DNA of 64,000 nt, from assembly GCF_004798665.1 (NCBI RefSeq), contig NZ_CP039292.1:1302001-1366000 (forward strand), given 5' to 3'. A program made the translations under genes and the position numbers. The notes under the pieces were generated by a model. It saw only the letters and a program-made list of their open reading frames with translations, was not told where the DNA came from and did no database searches. Each line of letters opens with the position of its first letter. Positions within the stretch are counted from its first letter, which is position 1. This stretch comes from Actinomyces procaprae. Its GTDB lineage: Bacteria > Actinomycetota > Actinomycetes > Actinomycetales > Actinomycetaceae. This document shows, piece by piece, positions 47,876 to 64,000 of this stretch.

Positions 47876-49687
47876 TCAGTAGTGGCTGACCACCGTGGTG
47901 CCGATCTCGGACCAGTCGTAGAACCACTTGGCCTCGTCCACCGGCATGTTCAGGCAGCCGTGCGACCCGGAGAATCCCCAGCTGGAGCGCCAGGGGGCGC
48001 CGTGCAGGGCATAGCCCTGGTAGAAGTAGGAGATCCAGGGGACGTTCTCGGTCTCGTATTCCGTGCCGTCGGCGTTCTGCCCGCGCATGGTCTGGGTCTC
48101 GTACTTCAGGTACACGTGGTAGGTGCCGGTGACGGTGGGAGTGGCGGCGGCGCCGTCGACCACGTACACCGGGCCGCGGACCACGGTTGCCCCCTCATAG
48201 GCGGTCACGGTCTTGGTCGACAGGTTGATGTCTACCCACTTCTCCCCGTCGGCGGCCTGGTACACGAGGTTCTCGGCGCCGTTGGCGATCTGGCGCTCCT
48301 CCCACTGCTCCTCACTCGTCGTCATCTCGAAACTGCCGGCGTATGCCCGGCTGCTGGAGAGCGACTCGGCGATCCCATTGGTGATCGCCTCGGCATTGTT
48401 GACCGTCTGGCCGGCGACCGCTTCAACACTGGTGGCGACGACGTCGCCGGCGGAGTTGACGTTCCGCTGCCCGACCACCGGCGTGACATTGGCGTCGGTC
48501 GCCTGCGCGTCAACCCACTGCGCCACCTTTGTGCTGTCGATCGACAGTGTCGGTGCGGCGTCGAGGCTCTCCGTTACGGAGATCCAGGAGGCCTTGGTCG
48601 CGGCGTCGGCCGTATAGGAGCCCGTCCCGTCCGCAGTGGTGATCGTGACGTCTTGCGTGATCCACTCGTTGGCGGTGTCCGCCACTTCCTGGGCGTCGTC
48701 GTCAGACACGGCGGGGAGGGTGTTCTCGTAGGTGACGTCCACGGATGCGGAGTCGAGAGACGCGGCCGCCGCGGCGGCCGCCTGGGCCAGGGCGCTCGTA
48801 TCAATGCTCAGGCCCTCGCTGGAGGCGGTGACCTCGAAGGCGGTGGCTTCGGCGTCAAGGGCGATGGATGCGTTGCGGGCCTTGGACTGGTCGTCGGGGA
48901 CGAGACCGTCTGCGTAGTCCTGAAGCACCGCGTCATCGACGGTGGTGACCACTGCGATGTCGGCGCTTCCCAGCAGGGCCTTGAAGCGGTCGATGACTCC
49001 GGCGCTGCGGGCCATGGCCGCGGTGGCGGTGGCCTCGGCGTCGACTGTGGTGCCCAAGTCGCTCAGCGTGGCGGTGGCCTCGGCGTCGCCCGTGATACTC
49101 ACCGTGGCGGCGTCGGCCCTGGTCTTGATCGTCTTGGTGATCTCAGCGCGACTCATCCCGGACACGTCGGTCCCGGCCACCGTGGTTCCCGGCACTGCGA
49201 CGTCGGCGTAGTGGTCGGCATAGGCGTAGCCGCCCGCACCCAGAAGCAGTGCCACTGCGGCCACGCCCGACAGGGCCCAGCGGCGGCGTCGCCGGGAGCG
49301 CCGGTCGGCGGTGGCGGGCGTCGCCGCGGCGGCCTCCGGCGCGGAGTCCGCGGTGCGGGGCGTCGGGGCGGACTCGGGGGCCTCCGGTGAGTCGGCGGTG
49401 GCGGGCGTCGCCGCCTCGGGGGCGTCCGGCACCGGCGCCAGGGGGGCGGTCTGCTCGGGCTGGTCTGCTGGAGGCGCCTGCACGGCGGCAGCTGCCGGAG
49501 TGCTCGCGCTGGGCGCGGAGCCCGCGGTTGCCATGATCGAGGTGCGGACGACTGCGGAGGACTCGCCGTAAGGGGTCCTCAGGACTGTCTCAGGAGCAGC
49601 ATCGGTGTCAGCGGGTCCGCCGGCCGGTGTCGACGACTCGTCTGTCTCCTCCGGGACCCGCCCGGTGGGGAGCTTGTCGCTGTGCAT
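47876..49687 (-). CDS. L,D-transpeptidase (YkuD) with tandem putative peptidoglycan-binding domains
   Basis: A 603-residue cell-wall enzyme. A long Pro/Ala/Glu-rich cytoplasmic tail (about 1-135) leads to one membrane helix (WALSGVAAVALLLGAGGYAYA), then about 300 residues of Ala/Thr/Asp-rich repeats matching tandem PG_binding_4-type domains, then the YkuD domain with the catalytic SHGC motif (H576, C578). It makes or remodels 3-3 peptidoglycan crosslinks or anchors proteins outside the membrane. The start has AAGGAT upstream. The product is larger than the minimal enzymes because of the double binding region. Confidence 0.9.
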   Translation of the reverse strand: MHSDKLPTGRVPEETDESSTPAGGPADTDAAPETVLRTPYGESSAVVRTSIMATAGSAPSASTPAAAAVQAPPADQPEQTAPLAPVPDAPEAATPATADSPEAPESAPTPRTADSAPEAAAATPATADRRSRRRRRWALSGVAAVALLLGAGGYAYADHYADVAVPGTTVAGTDVSGMSRAEITKTIKTRADAATVSITGDAEATATLSDLGTTVDAEATATAAMARSAGVIDRFKALLGSADIAVVTTVDDAVLQDYADGLVPDDQSKARNASIALDAEATAFEVTASSEGLSIDTSALAQAAAAAAASLDSASVDVTYENTLPAVSDDDAQEVADTANEWITQDVTITTADGTGSYTADAATKASWISVTESLDAAPTLSIDSTKVAQWVDAQATDANVTPVVGQRNVNSAGDVVATSVEAVAGQTVNNAEAITNGIAESLSSSRAYAGSFEMTTSEEQWEERQIANGAENLVYQAADGEKWVDINLSTKTVTAYEGATVVRGPVYVVDGAAATPTVTGTYHVYLKYETQTMRGQNADGTEYETENVPWISYFYQGYALHGAPWRSSWGFSGSHGCLNMPVDEAKWFYDWSEIGTTVVSHY

Positions 49688-49974
49688 AGGATCCTTATTC
49701 GTCGGTGACCCGGCGCACTGACGGGCCGCCCTGTTCTGCGTCTCCGCACCAACTGCGGAACCTTCGTGTTAATGACACCGGGCCGCGGCTGGAATGTCAA
49801 TGTTGTCCGCCACCGTGTGCCTGTGACTTCTTGCATGGATGTTGGAAACACGCTCCTCACGGCCGGTTCGGCCGCTCACGCGGACTCCCTTGTGATGTCC
49901 TTGCGATCGGGGTGCGGTGAATGCGCGGCGGGCGTGCGGCGCCGCCCGGTCGGCACGCGGTGCCTGCGAGTGGA

Positions 49975-49980
49975 TACACT
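49975..49980 (+). promoter_or_regulatory. -10 box TACACT, leaderless gatC promoter
   Basis: TACACT ends seven bases before the gatC ATG, with no ribosome site. Confidence 0.5.
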
Positions 49981-49987
49981 CGGGCCC

Positions 49988-50293
49988 ATGTCTGCCATTT
50001 CCAAGGATGAGGTCATCCGCGTCGCGGAGCTCGCGCGCGTGGCCCTGAGCAAGGAGGAGGTCGCGCGCCTGGCCGGCGAGCTGGACGCCGTCGCCTCCGC
50101 CTTCGCCCGGGTCACCAGCGTGGTCACCCCCGATCTGCCCGCCACTTCGCACCCAGTCCCGCTCACCAACGTGATGCGGGAGGACGTCCCCGGCCCGACC
50201 CTCGACGTCGAGGAGCTACTCGCCGGCGCTCCAGCCGCAGAGGACTCCGCGTTCCTCGTGCCCCGCATTCTTGGAGAGGACTCCGCATCGTGA
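49988..50293 (+). CDS. gatC: Asp/Glu-tRNA amidotransferase subunit GatC
   Basis: A 101-residue chaperone-like subunit that holds GatA and GatB together. It shows the family pattern [21 protein letters not shown] and the C-terminal [20 protein letters not shown] stretch. It overlaps gatA by GTGA and starts the gatCAB operon, which converts Glu-tRNA(Gln) and Asp-tRNA(Asn) to the amidated forms. The start fits a leaderless message. Confidence 0.93.
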   Translation: MSAISKDEVIRVAELARVALSKEEVARLAGELDAVASAFARVTSVVTPDLPATSHPVPLTNVMREDVPGPTLDVEELLAGAPAAEDSAFLVPRILGEDSAS

Positions 50294-51879
50294 ACAGCTC
50301 AACCCGTCCGACGAGCCCTCTGCCGCCTGCCAGCGGTGCCGCAGCGGGCGCCCCCGACGAGCTGGTGCGGGCGACGGCGGCGCAGCAGGCCGCCGCGCTG
50401 GCTGCGGGGGAGCTCTCCTCCCGCGAGCTGACCCGTGCCCACCTGGACCGGATCGCCGCGGTTGACGGCGCGATCGGGGCCTTCCTCGATGTGGACGCCG
50501 ACAAGGCCCTGGCCGATGCCGACGCCGCCGATGCCGCCCGCCGGGAGGCCGCCGCCGACGGTGCGTCCGTGCCCGAGCTGACCGGTGTGCCGACGGCGGT
50601 GAAGGACCTGATCGTCACGCGCGGGCAGGTCACCACCGCCGCCTCCAGGATCCTGGAGGGCTGGGTGCCGCCCTACGACGCGACCCTGGTGAAGAATCTG
50701 CGCGCCGCACACCTGCCGATCCTGGGCAAGACCAACCTGGATGAATTCGCCATGGGCGGCTCCACCGAGCACTCCGCCTTCGGCCGTACCGCCAATCCCT
50801 GGGACCTCGGCCGCATCCCCGGCGGCTCCTCCGGCGGTTCCGCCGCGGCGGTGGGTGCATTCGAGGCGCCCACCGCGGTCGGCACCGACACCGGTGGGTC
50901 AATTCGCCAGCCCGCCGCCGTCACCGGCACCGTGGGAGTCAAGCCGACCTATGGCACGGTTTCGCGCTTCGGTGTGATCGCCATGGCCTCCTCGCTGGAT
51001 ACTCCCGGTCCCATGGCCCGCACGGTGCTCGACGCCGCCCTCCTGCACGACGTAATCGCCTCCTACGACCCGCTCGACTCCACCTCCCTGCCGGACGCCC
51101 CGCGCGGCATGGCCGACGTGGTGCGTGCCGCGCAGGCCGGTGCGGACCTGACCGGGTTGCGTGTCGGTGTGATCGCCGAGCTCGACGGCGGGGAGGGCTA
51201 CCACGCCGGCGTCGTCGACTCCTTCCACACCGCCCTGGAACTGCTTGAGGAGGCCGGCGCTGCGGTTGAGACCGTCTCCCTGCCGCACCTGGAGTACGCG
51301 CTCGACGCCTACTACCTGATCATGCCCGCAGAGGCGTCGTCGAACCTTGCCCGCTACGACGGCATGCGCTACGGCCTGCGGGTTGAGCCGGCCGAAGGAC
51401 CGGTCACGGCAGAGACCGTCATGGCGGCCACACGCGGTGCCGGCTTCGGCGACGAGGTAAAGCGTCGCATCATTCTGGGCACGCATGTGCTGTCCGCCGG
51501 GTATTACGACGCCTACTACGGCTCGGCGCAGAAGGTGCGCACCCTGGTGCAGCGGGACTTCGCCGCGGCCTGGCAGCGGGCGGACGTGCTGGTGTCCCCG
51601 ACGGCGCCGGTCACTGCCTACCGCTTCGGGGAGAAGGACGATCCGCTGGCCATGTACAAGCTGGACGTCACGACTATTCCTGCCAACCTCGCCGGGGTGC
51701 CGGCCATGAGCCTGCCCTCGGGCCTGAGCGACGACGGCCTGCCCGTCGGCTTCCAGGTCCTGGCGCCGCAGCGCGCCGATGACCGGCTGTATCGGGTCGG
51801 TGCGGTCCTGGAGGCGATGTTGGAGAAGAAGTGGGGCGGCCACCTGCTTGCGCAGGCCCCCGAACTGGAGGTGAAGTGA
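50290..51879 (+). CDS. gatA: Asp/Glu-tRNA amidotransferase subunit GatA
   Basis: A 529-residue amidase-signature enzyme that frees ammonia from glutamine. The catalytic Ser-cisSer-Lys triad is visible: K105 in VPTAVKDL, the cis-serine in [11 protein letters not shown] (about S181) and the nucleophile S204 in [10 protein letters not shown]. The GTG start overlaps the gatC stop by four bases. GatB follows immediately with one base between stop and start. The N-terminal 25 residues are a low-complexity extension not seen in most relatives. Confidence 0.95.
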   Translation: MNSSTRPTSPLPPASGAAAGAPDELVRATAAQQAAALAAGELSSRELTRAHLDRIAAVDGAIGAFLDVDADKALADADAADAARREAAADGASVPELTGVPTAVKDLIVTRGQVTTAASRILEGWVPPYDATLVKNLRAAHLPILGKTNLDEFAMGGSTEHSAFGRTANPWDLGRIPGGSSGGSAAAVGAFEAPTAVGTDTGGSIRQPAAVTGTVGVKPTYGTVSRFGVIAMASSLDTPGPMARTVLDAALLHDVIASYDPLDSTSLPDAPRGMADVVRAAQAGADLTGLRVGVIAELDGGEGYHAGVVDSFHTALELLEEAGAAVETVSLPHLEYALDAYYLIMPAEASSNLARYDGMRYGLRVEPAEGPVTAETVMAATRGAGFGDEVKRRIILGTHVLSAGYYDAYYGSAQKVRTLVQRDFAAAWQRADVLVSPTAPVTAYRFGEKDDPLAMYKLDVTTIPANLAGVPAMSLPSGLSDDGLPVGFQVLAPQRADDRLYRVGAVLEAMLEKKWGGHLLAQAPELEVK

Positions 51880-51880
51880 C

Positions 51881-53377
51881 ATGAGCGATGAGCTGATGGA
51901 CTACGACGAGGCAGTGCGCCGCTACGACCCGGTTATCGGTTTGGAGGTGCACGTGGAGCTGGGCACCGCCACCAAGATGTTCGACGCCGCACCCAATGTC
52001 TTCGGCGCACAGCCCAACACCATGGTGACGCCGACCAGCGCGGGTCTGCCCGGATCCCTGCCGGTGGTCAACGGCAAGGGCGTGGAGTACGCCATCCGGA
52101 TCGGCCTGGCCCTGGGCTGCGAGATTGCCGAGACCTGCCGGTTCGCCCGGAAGAACTACTTCTACCCGGACCTGTGCAAGGACTTCCAGACCTCCCAGTC
52201 CGACGAGCCGATCGCTTACGACGGCGCGCTCCCGGTGGAGCTGGAGGACGGCACGGTCTTCACGGTGCCGATCGAGCGCGCCCACATGGAGGAGGACGCC
52301 GGCAAGAACATCCACGTCGGCGGCGCGGACGGCCGCATTGAGGGCGCCGACCACTCACTGGTCGACTACAACCGCGCCGGCGTGCCACTGGTGGAGATCG
52401 TCACCCGCCCGATCGAGGGGGCCGGCGCGAGGGCGCCGGAGGTGGCCGCGACCTATGTGCGGACTCTGCGTGACATCTTCCGGGCGCTGGGTGTTTCCGA
52501 GGCCCGCATGGAGCGGGGCAACGTCCGCGCCGACGTCAATGTCTCCCTGCGCGAGAGCCCCGACTCTCCCTGGGGCACGCGTACCGAGACCAAGAATGTC
52601 AACACCTTCCGCGGGATCGACGCCGTCGTGCGCTATGAGATCAGGCGGCAGGCGGCGATCCTCGCCGCCGGCGGCGAGGTGCAGCAGGAGACCCGGCACG
52701 GTCAGGCCGACGGGACCACTCGTGCGGGCCGCATCAAGTCCGATGCGGACGACTACCGCTACTTCCCCGAGCCCGATCTGGTCCCGCTCGCCCCGAGCCG
52801 GGAGTGGGTTGAGGAGATCCGGGCGGGCCTGCCGGAGATGCCCGCTGCGAAGCGGCGTCGTCTGAAGGCGGAGTGGGGCCTGGCCGACGACGAGATGCGC
52901 GACGTCGTCAATGCGGGTGCGCTTGAGCTCATTGAGGCGACGGTGCTGGCCGGCACCACGGGCCAGGCCGCCCGGAAATGGTGGATGGGGGAGTTGTCCC
53001 GTTCGGCCAAGGAGCAGGAGCTCGCCCTGGAGGACCTGTCGATCACCCCGGCGCAAGTGGCCGGGCTGCAGAACCTGGTCGACTCGGGTCGCCTCACGGA
53101 CAAGCTGGCCCGGCAGGTGCTGGAGGGCGTGCTGGCGGGCGAGGGCGATCCCGAGCAGGTGGTCGAGGCCCGTGGCTTGGAGGTCGTCTCCGATGAGGGC
53201 GCGCTGCTGGCGGCGGTTGACGACGCCCTGGCTGCGAACCCCGACGTCGCCGAGAAGATCCGGGGCGGCAAGGTCAAGGCCGCGGGAGCCATCGTCGGTG
53301 CGGTTATGAAGGCCACCAAGGGCCAGGCGGATGCGCGCCGTGTGCGTGAGCTGGTCATGGAGCGGGTCGGCGGTTAG
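51881..53377 (+). CDS. gatB: Asp/Glu-tRNA amidotransferase subunit GatB
   Basis: GatB phosphorylates the tRNA-bound Glu or Asp and adds the ammonia delivered by GatA. The 498-residue protein begins with the family [16 protein letters not shown], contains [19 protein letters not shown] and [18 protein letters not shown] (active-site and metal region), and ends with the YqeY-like tail domain ([21 protein letters not shown]). It is the last gene of the operon. Two hairpins follow the stop. Confidence 0.96.
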   Translation: MSDELMDYDEAVRRYDPVIGLEVHVELGTATKMFDAAPNVFGAQPNTMVTPTSAGLPGSLPVVNGKGVEYAIRIGLALGCEIAETCRFARKNYFYPDLCKDFQTSQSDEPIAYDGALPVELEDGTVFTVPIERAHMEEDAGKNIHVGGADGRIEGADHSLVDYNRAGVPLVEIVTRPIEGAGARAPEVAATYVRTLRDIFRALGVSEARMERGNVRADVNVSLRESPDSPWGTRTETKNVNTFRGIDAVVRYEIRRQAAILAAGGEVQQETRHGQADGTTRAGRIKSDADDYRYFPEPDLVPLAPSREWVEEIRAGLPEMPAAKRRRLKAEWGLADDEMRDVVNAGALELIEATVLAGTTGQAARKWWMGELSRSAKEQELALEDLSITPAQVAGLQNLVDSGRLTDKLARQVLEGVLAGEGDPEQVVEARGLEVVSDEGALLAAVDDALAANPDVAEKIRGGKVKAAGAIVGAVMKATKGQADARRVRELVMERVGG

Positions 53378-53442
53378 TGCCGCGCTTCCCTGTCGGGAAG
53401 CAGCCGCGGACCGCCTGGGTGCGGTCTTGCGGGAGCATTGAG

Positions 53443-53487
53443 GGATCCGGCTGTCTCCTGGTTCACAACCATGAGACAGCCGGATCC
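53443..53487 (+). terminator. gatCAB terminator
   Basis: GGATCCGGCTGTCTC and GAGACAGCCGGATCC are a perfect 15-bp stem with a 15-base loop, followed by TTCTTCTG. A smaller perfect stem, GCTTCCC-TGTC-GGGAAGC, sits just after gatB at 53384-53401 and may act with it. Confidence 0.8.
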
Positions 53488-53591
53488 TTCTTCTGCCGTA
53501 TGGGGATAGGCTCTAAGCAGCAGATTCTGCTTCTGTGGACCGGCGACTGCCGCTGGTCCGTCCTAGAGCCCACAACGGAGGAACAAGCCCC

Positions 53592-54977
<1,386 letters not shown>

Positions 54978-55018
54978 GCGTTGGCGCGGTCGGCGCTCGT
55001 CGGCCGCTGCCGGCTTCA

Positions 55019-55060
55019 GGGGCTGTCGGCGCGCACTCATCGGTGTGCGCCGACAGCCCC
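55019..55060 (+). terminator. Malic enzyme terminator
   Basis: GGGGCTGTCGGCGCGCAC pairs with GTGTGCGCCGACAGCCCC (one mismatch) around TCATCG: an 18-bp stem about 40 bases after the stop. Confidence 0.8.
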
Positions 55061-55247
55061 TGGCATATACCGGGAGGTGCAAGCGCCCGCGCCCACCGGG
55101 GTCCCGGTGCCGACGCCGGTTACAGCGGGTGTTCCGCCAGCGAGCTGAGTCGGGCGAGGTCGGGCCGCAGCCGTGCTCGGCGCGGGTCTCCTGGCGAGCG
55201 CGGCATCCGCGGGACCGAGGTAGTGGCCCGCTTCATAGTGAATCAGT

Positions 55248-55278
55248 TTGACGCCTCCGGTGGGAGTGGGGATAAAGT
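55248..55278 (+). promoter_or_regulatory. rrn operon promoter
   Basis: TTGACG is followed after 17-19 bases by GATAAA/TAAAGT, close to actinobacterial rrn promoters. It lies about 270 bases upstream of the 16S gene. Confidence 0.6.
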
Positions 55279-55550
55279 ACAGCCCGCTGCGTCGGACACG
55301 GATCCCACGAGGGGGACGGTTCGCGTGGCCCGCCTCTGAAGAGGAAACCAGCTGTGATCGGGAGCATGTCTTCCGAGCTTGACAGTCTTCGGGACTCCTC
55401 ATAAGATAGCGGATGCTGCTCGCCGGAGTGAGCGGTGGCCACGGGTCGCCGGGAGCTTCGACTGGGTGTGTTGTTTGGGATCTCGATAGTGTGTCGTGTT
55501 TGTTTGTTTGGTTGGTGTTTTTTGTTGGTTTCTTTGTTTGGTTTTTGTTT

Positions 55551-60635
<5,085 letters not shown>

Positions 60636-61112
60636 AACACGAACCCACCCCCGCACGGCCAGGCCGTAAGTGGGGGCGGGCACAAGCCAAAAAAAAGGGG
60701 GCAGGGCAGCAGCCGCCCGCAAGGGGCGGGCGGCAGCGAGCACGCCGGCATCCAGGCAACAACACACACGCACACTCCTTTGTTGTTGGGGGGGGCGCCG
60801 TTCGGGCGTGACAACCCCCAACGGTGGGTGCGGGCGTCCGCTGTACGGTCCACGACCAACCACAACCCGCCCGCAGAACCGCCCCCCCCAGGGCCCGGCC
60901 GGGCGCGACCCGCCCCCCCCGCAGGCCACCAGCCGGCCCGCCACCAACCAGTGGTGGTTGTGGCGGGGTGGGGGTTATAACAGCACAGTGCTTCAGCAGG
61001 CACAGGCAGCCACTGCCGTGCGACCACGCCACCCCAAGCGGCACACACGCCCCGGGGGGGCGCGCAACCCCCCGGGACGAACAGTGGGGGTGTGGTCGTG
61101 GGTGGGTGGGTC
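60636..61112 (+). other. Unusually long 23S-5S spacer
   Basis: About 475 bases without a tRNA. It contains poly-A and poly-G/C runs, a hairpin GCCGCCCGC-AAGGG-GCGGGCGGC (60712-60734), and several short C-rich and G-rich mirror segments. Likely processing structures; no gene was found. Confidence 0.6.
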
Positions 61113-61235
61113 GTGCCGGTGGTCATAGCGGGGGAGACAACGCCCGGCACCCATTCCGAACCCGGAAGCTAAGCCCCCCAGCGCCAATGGTACTGCCCCC
61201 GACAGGCGGGCGGGAGAGTAGGACACCGCCGGCAC
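61113..61235 (+). rRNA. 5S ribosomal RNA
   Basis: CATTCCGAACCCGGAAGCTAAG and GGGAGAGTAGGACACCGCC are the conserved 5S core, and the ends GTGCCGG and CCGGCAC pair as helix I. The boundaries follow that helix. Confidence 0.93.
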
Positions 61236-61338
61236 ACCCACCCACCCACAACCACACCCAAAACAAAACAATCAGGCATGCTGTCCCAACAGCTACCGGT
61301 CTAGAACCGCGCGACACCAGAGGAAGAAGGCAGGACCA

Positions 61339-62394
61339 ATGGCGTACGACAAGCGCGAAGGACGTCCCGGCTCCGGAGACGGTCACAACCGGCGCGGGGA
61401 CCGGCACGGTTTCCGCCGTCGCGAAGATGAGCACTCTGGGCGCCACGGCGGCCCCGGAAGGGAGCACAAGGCAGCTGGGCGACGCGATCGGCGCGATGGC
61501 GCCGGGGGCGGACGTGCTGGAGGTCCCCGTAGGCATGGCTCCGACTCCAGGCCTCCGCAGCGCTCAAGAGTGCCTGAGCCCCCCGTTCCTGCCGATGTAG
61601 TCCCGCAGAACCTGGAGGCGTCGGCACGGCGCGAGCTTCGCGCCCTGGGGAGGGCGAACGCCGAGAACGTCGCCCGCCATCTGGTGATGGTGCAGCGCCT
61701 GCTCGACAGTGACCCCGAGCTTGCCTTTCAGCATGCTCGCTACGCAGCGTCCCACGCAGGTCGTGTCGCAGTGGTACGCGAGTCGGCCGGCATTGCCGCC
61801 TACCTCTCCGGGCACTACAACGAGGCGCTGCGGGAGATCCGTGCGGCCCGGCGACTGTCCGGTCTGGATCTTCACCGCGCCATCGAGGCCGACTGCGAAC
61901 GCGCTCTGGGCCGCTACCAGCAGGCTCTGAGGGTCGCTCAGCAGGCCGATCCCAAGCAGCTCGATGACCTCGAGGAGGCGGAGATCGCCATGGTTGTCTC
62001 GGGCATCCGCCACGACATGGGACAAAGCGAAATGGGCCTGGTAGTTATCGAAGAGGCCATCATGATGTTCCGCGGCGACCGTGAGACCCTGAGACGTCTC
62101 CACTCGGTGCGCGCCGATCGGCTTGAGGAACTCGGCCGGGTCGAAGAGGCGCAGAAGATCCGCGCGCGTATCGGCATGGTGAGCGATGATGACCCCGGCG
62201 ACGAGGTCGAGGTCTACGACATTGAGGACGACTACGAGGAGGAGTCAGGCAAGGCGTCCACGACACCGGCCGGACTCGATGCGGACGACGACGTAACGGA
62301 GGAGACCGGGGGAGCGGAGACTGCCGCCGGCGCCGAGAACGAGCAGGCCGCCTCGTCGGCCTCAGCGGACAGCGCCGGGAGTGCCGATGACTGA
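61339..62394 (+). CDS. Tetratricopeptide-repeat protein (Rv1691-like)
   Basis: A 351-residue protein. The N-terminal 80 residues are very basic and Gly/Arg-rich, the middle (about 90-280) forms TPR-like helix pairs (AFQHARYAASHAGRVAVVRESAGIAAYLSGHYNEALREI), and the C-terminal 70 residues are strongly acidic. Similar TPR proteins precede the HAD-small protein-tlyA genes in actinobacteria. It begins 104 bases after the 5S gene and overlaps the HAD gene. Role unknown; the basic tail could bind RNA, which is inference only. Confidence 0.85.
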   Translation: MAYDKREGRPGSGDGHNRRGDRHGFRRREDEHSGRHGGPGREHKAAGRRDRRDGAGGGRAGGPRRHGSDSRPPQRSRVPEPPVPADVVPQNLEASARRELRALGRANAENVARHLVMVQRLLDSDPELAFQHARYAASHAGRVAVVRESAGIAAYLSGHYNEALREIRAARRLSGLDLHRAIEADCERALGRYQQALRVAQQADPKQLDDLEEAEIAMVVSGIRHDMGQSEMGLVVIEEAIMMFRGDRETLRRLHSVRADRLEELGRVEEAQKIRARIGMVSDDDPGDEVEVYDIEDDYEEESGKASTTPAGLDADDDVTEETGGAETAAGAENEQAASSASADSAGSADD

Positions 62395-63499
62395 GCCGAT
62401 CGCCATTGGAGATGACTCGGTGCGCCAAGCCGGGGACGACGGATTCAGGCTGTTGCGTGGCAGCGACCAGCCGCTCGCCTGCGTCTACGACGTCGCCCTG
62501 CTTGACCTCGACGGTGTCTGCTTCGCCGGCGACGCCCGCGTTCCTTACGCCGCAGCCGGCGCGAATGGCGCGCGCGAACACGGCATGCACCTGGTGTTCG
62601 TCACAAACAACGCCTCCCGCGCCCCGCAGGCGGTAGTGGACAAGCTCGCCGCCAACGACATCTCCGCCTCCGTCGGAGAGGTCTTCTCCGCCGCCATGGA
62701 CGCGGCCGCCCTGCTTCACGAGCACCTGGCCGACGGCGCACCGGTACTGGTGATTGGGGGTGACGGCCTGCGCCAGGCCCTGACGGATGAGGGATTCAAG
62801 CTGGTCGCCTCGGCGGACGATGCCCCGGCCGCCGTCGTACAGGGCTGGGATCCGGCGGTGGACTGGGCGATGATGTCCGAAGGCCTCTACGCGATCACCA
62901 ACGGCGCGCTGCATGTGGCAACCAACCTGGATGCGACTCTGCCCACCGAGCGCGGCTTCGCGCTGGGTAATGGGAGCCTGGTCGCCGCGGTCGCGAACGC
63001 CTCCGGGCGTCAACCGCTCGCCGGAGGCAAGCCCTTCCCCGGCATCTACCAGCGTGCACTGCGCCGCGCCGGGGGAACCAGGCCCCTCGCTATCGGTGAC
63101 AGGCTGAACACCGACCACGTCGGTGCCCGCGCCGCGGACATTCCCGGCCTGCACGTGCTCACCGGCGTCAGCACGGCCCGTGACGTACTACTGGCGGCCC
63201 CCGAGGAGCGCCCGAGCTTCTTGCACACCGACCTGCGCGGCCTGCTACAGCCTCACCCCGAACCGCGCCGTACCGTCACTGACGGCGAAGTGTGGTGGCA
63301 AGTGGGTGAGGAATGCTGGCGCGTCACCGACGCCGGTGCGCAGGGCCGGGGTACCGGTTTCCTGAACCCGGACTCCGCTGTTGTCGGACTGGACGCCTAC
63401 CGGGCCCTCGCCTGCGCCTACTGGGACTATGCCGACGCCCGCGGCGGCCGAACAGAAGACCTGAACGCGCCCGCGCTTGACGTCAACCCGGAGGAATGA
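62387..63499 (+). CDS. HAD-superfamily phosphatase (HAD-IIA, NagD-like)
   Basis: A 370-residue hydrolase of the HAD-IIA subfamily. Motif I is LLDLDGVCFAGD (D40 nucleophile, D42), motif II is FVTNNASR, and motif IV is AIGDRLNTDHVGARAADI. The C-terminal 80 residues beyond the catalytic unit are an extension. It overlaps the TPR gene by eight bases and the small protein by ATGA. ATG 62387 is used; GTG 62381 is an alternative. The orthologue in M. tuberculosis (Rv1692) is, as I recall, a glycerol-3-phosphate phosphatase, which may apply here. Confidence 0.88.
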   Translation: MTEPIAIGDDSVRQAGDDGFRLLRGSDQPLACVYDVALLDLDGVCFAGDARVPYAAAGANGAREHGMHLVFVTNNASRAPQAVVDKLAANDISASVGEVFSAAMDAAALLHEHLADGAPVLVIGGDGLRQALTDEGFKLVASADDAPAAVVQGWDPAVDWAMMSEGLYAITNGALHVATNLDATLPTERGFALGNGSLVAAVANASGRQPLAGGKPFPGIYQRALRRAGGTRPLAIGDRLNTDHVGARAADIPGLHVLTGVSTARDVLLAAPEERPSFLHTDLRGLLQPHPEPRRTVTDGEVWWQVGEECWRVTDAGAQGRGTGFLNPDSAVVGLDAYRALACAYWDYADARGGRTEDLNAPALDVNPEE

Positions 63500-63708
63500 C
63501 GACGCCTGACACGAGCAGCCCGATGACCAGCAACCCACGCCCGGTTCCGCGTCCGGAGCCGCCACGGCACTCGCCCGCGGCGGGTTCCGGCCCGGCCCTG
63601 GCTTCCCGGCTCGAGGCGGCCGCGGCCCTGCCTCTGGAGGAACGCGCCGCAGAGCTGGCCGCCATCCATGAGACGCTGGCCGCTCAGCTGCGGCAGACCC
63701 AGAACTGA
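63496..63708 (+). CDS. Small conserved protein (Rv1693-like)
   Basis: A 70-residue protein: a Pro-rich N-terminus and a helix ending in LEERAAELAAIHETLAAQLRQ. Position between the HAD gene (ATGA overlap) and tlyA matches the short gene Rv1693 in M. tuberculosis. Function is unknown; the amphipathic helix may mediate dimerisation or binding. Confidence 0.72.
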   Translation: MTTPDTSSPMTSNPRPVPRPEPPRHSPAAGSGPALASRLEAAAALPLEERAAELAAIHETLAAQLRQTQN

Positions 63709-63731
63709 CATCGGATTCGGGACCCCACCTG

Positions 63732-64000
63732 ATGGCACGACTCATCCGCATCGACTCGGAATTGGTCCGGCGCGGCCTGGCGCACTCACGCGCCCACGCC
63801 GCACGCCTGGTCAACGACGGCCACGTCACAGTCGACGGCGCCACAGTGACCAAGCCCGCGCGGCAGGTCAACCCCGCACAGGCGATCGAGATCGTCTCCC
63901 CGGACGCGGACGACTACGTCTCCCGTGGCGCGCACAAGCTCGCGGGCGCACTCGACACCCTCGCTGAGCGGGGCCTGGCGCCGCGTGTGGACGGACGCCG
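63732..64000 (+). CDS. tlyA: TlyA family rRNA methyltransferase/hemolysin, 3' end cut by the window edge
   Basis: The 89 visible residues are the N-terminal S4 RNA-binding domain (RIDSELVRRGLAHSRAHAARL, GHVTVDGATVTKPARQV) and the start of the methyltransferase domain, YVSRGAHKLAGAL. TlyA 2'-O-methylates 16S and 23S rRNA and is needed for capreomycin sensitivity in mycobacteria. The catalytic domain lies beyond the window. It starts at ATG 63732, 23 bases after the small protein. Confidence 0.9.
   Translation, partial: MARLIRIDSELVRRGLAHSRAHAARLVNDGHVTVDGATVTKPARQVNPAQAIEIVSPDADDYVSRGAHKLAGALDTLAERGLAPRVDGR

Larger units (their letters stand above)
54978..55550. other. rrn leader and promoter region
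   Basis: No gene is evident. The region contains the malic enzyme terminator, the rrn promoter and a 16S leader. The last 70 bases are markedly T/G-rich (runs of TTTG), unlike the surrounding genome. Confidence 0.7.

Overview
The window is chromosomal DNA from a high-GC actinobacterium, most likely Actinomyces or a close relative in Actinomycetaceae. The evidence is WhiB1, a PdtaS-type kinase, UPF0182, UvrD2, a NAD-linked malic enzyme with an ACT domain, GatCAB, GTG starts, many leaderless-looking promoters, and gene blocks that keep the order I recall from Mycobacterium tuberculosis (nudC-uvrD2-ThiF-like-PDZ/Lon-DUF2342-UPF0182; whiB1/pdtaS; TPR-HAD-small protein-tlyA). It looks like core chromosome: no phage, plasmid, transposase, integrase or CRISPR is visible.

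Layout. 1-4.1 kb: end of etfA, a 1.4 kb gene-free stretch full of repeats, then a GntR/YtrA-type regulator with an ABC ATPase and permease. 4.2-8.5 kb (minus strand): mnmA, a secreted PKD-like protein, a lipoprotein, and a cysteine desulfurase broken by a one-base frameshift. 8.7-20.3 kb: nudC, uvrD2, an orphan ThiF/cyclodehydratase-like gene, a PDZ-Lon protease, a DUF2342 protein, a PPA1309-type protein and a UPF0182 membrane protein. 20.4-24.6 kb: initiator tRNA, an NCS1 nucleobase permease coupled to purine nucleoside phosphorylase, and fumC. 25.3-28.3 kb: two small membrane proteins, then padR with an MDR oxidoreductase. 28.4-31.6 kb: a four-gene OpuC-type osmoprotectant ABC operon. 31.7-36.2 kb: a LacI regulator divergent from an inositol/sugar operon (Gfo/Idh dehydrogenase, TIM-barrel isomerase, MFS transporter). 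36.3-39 kb: folA-thyA, an OsmC-like protein and a DUF2505 protein. 39.1-45.2 kb: pdtaS, whiB1 and a large FHA-FtsK ATPase. 45.4-55 kb: ligA, an L,D-transpeptidase, gatCAB and malic enzyme. 55.2-61.2 kb: a complete rrn operon (16S-23S-5S). 61.3-64 kb: a TPR protein, a HAD phosphatase, a small conserved protein and the start of tlyA.

Functional links. Several operons are translationally coupled by ATGA/GTGA overlaps: GntR-ABC, permease-PNP, OpuC, the inositol-type operon, folA-thyA, gatCA, and TPR-HAD-small protein. Sulfur transfer to tRNA (desulfurase to MnmA), Asn/Gln-tRNA amidation (GatCAB), rRNA methylation (TlyA) and the rrn operon give the window a translation theme.

The most unusual material is non-coding. 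Three repeat families occupy the intergenic gaps. (A) A contiguous 23-bp repeat sits just 3' of three different genes, always in the same orientation relative to the gene. (B) A mirrored array has three TTGGACC boxes at 19-bp steps, a fixed 28-bp centre, then three or more GGTCCAW boxes at 19-bp steps; it occurs at three loci with identical geometry. (C) A nested palindromic element occurs at two loci. None is explained by a gene.
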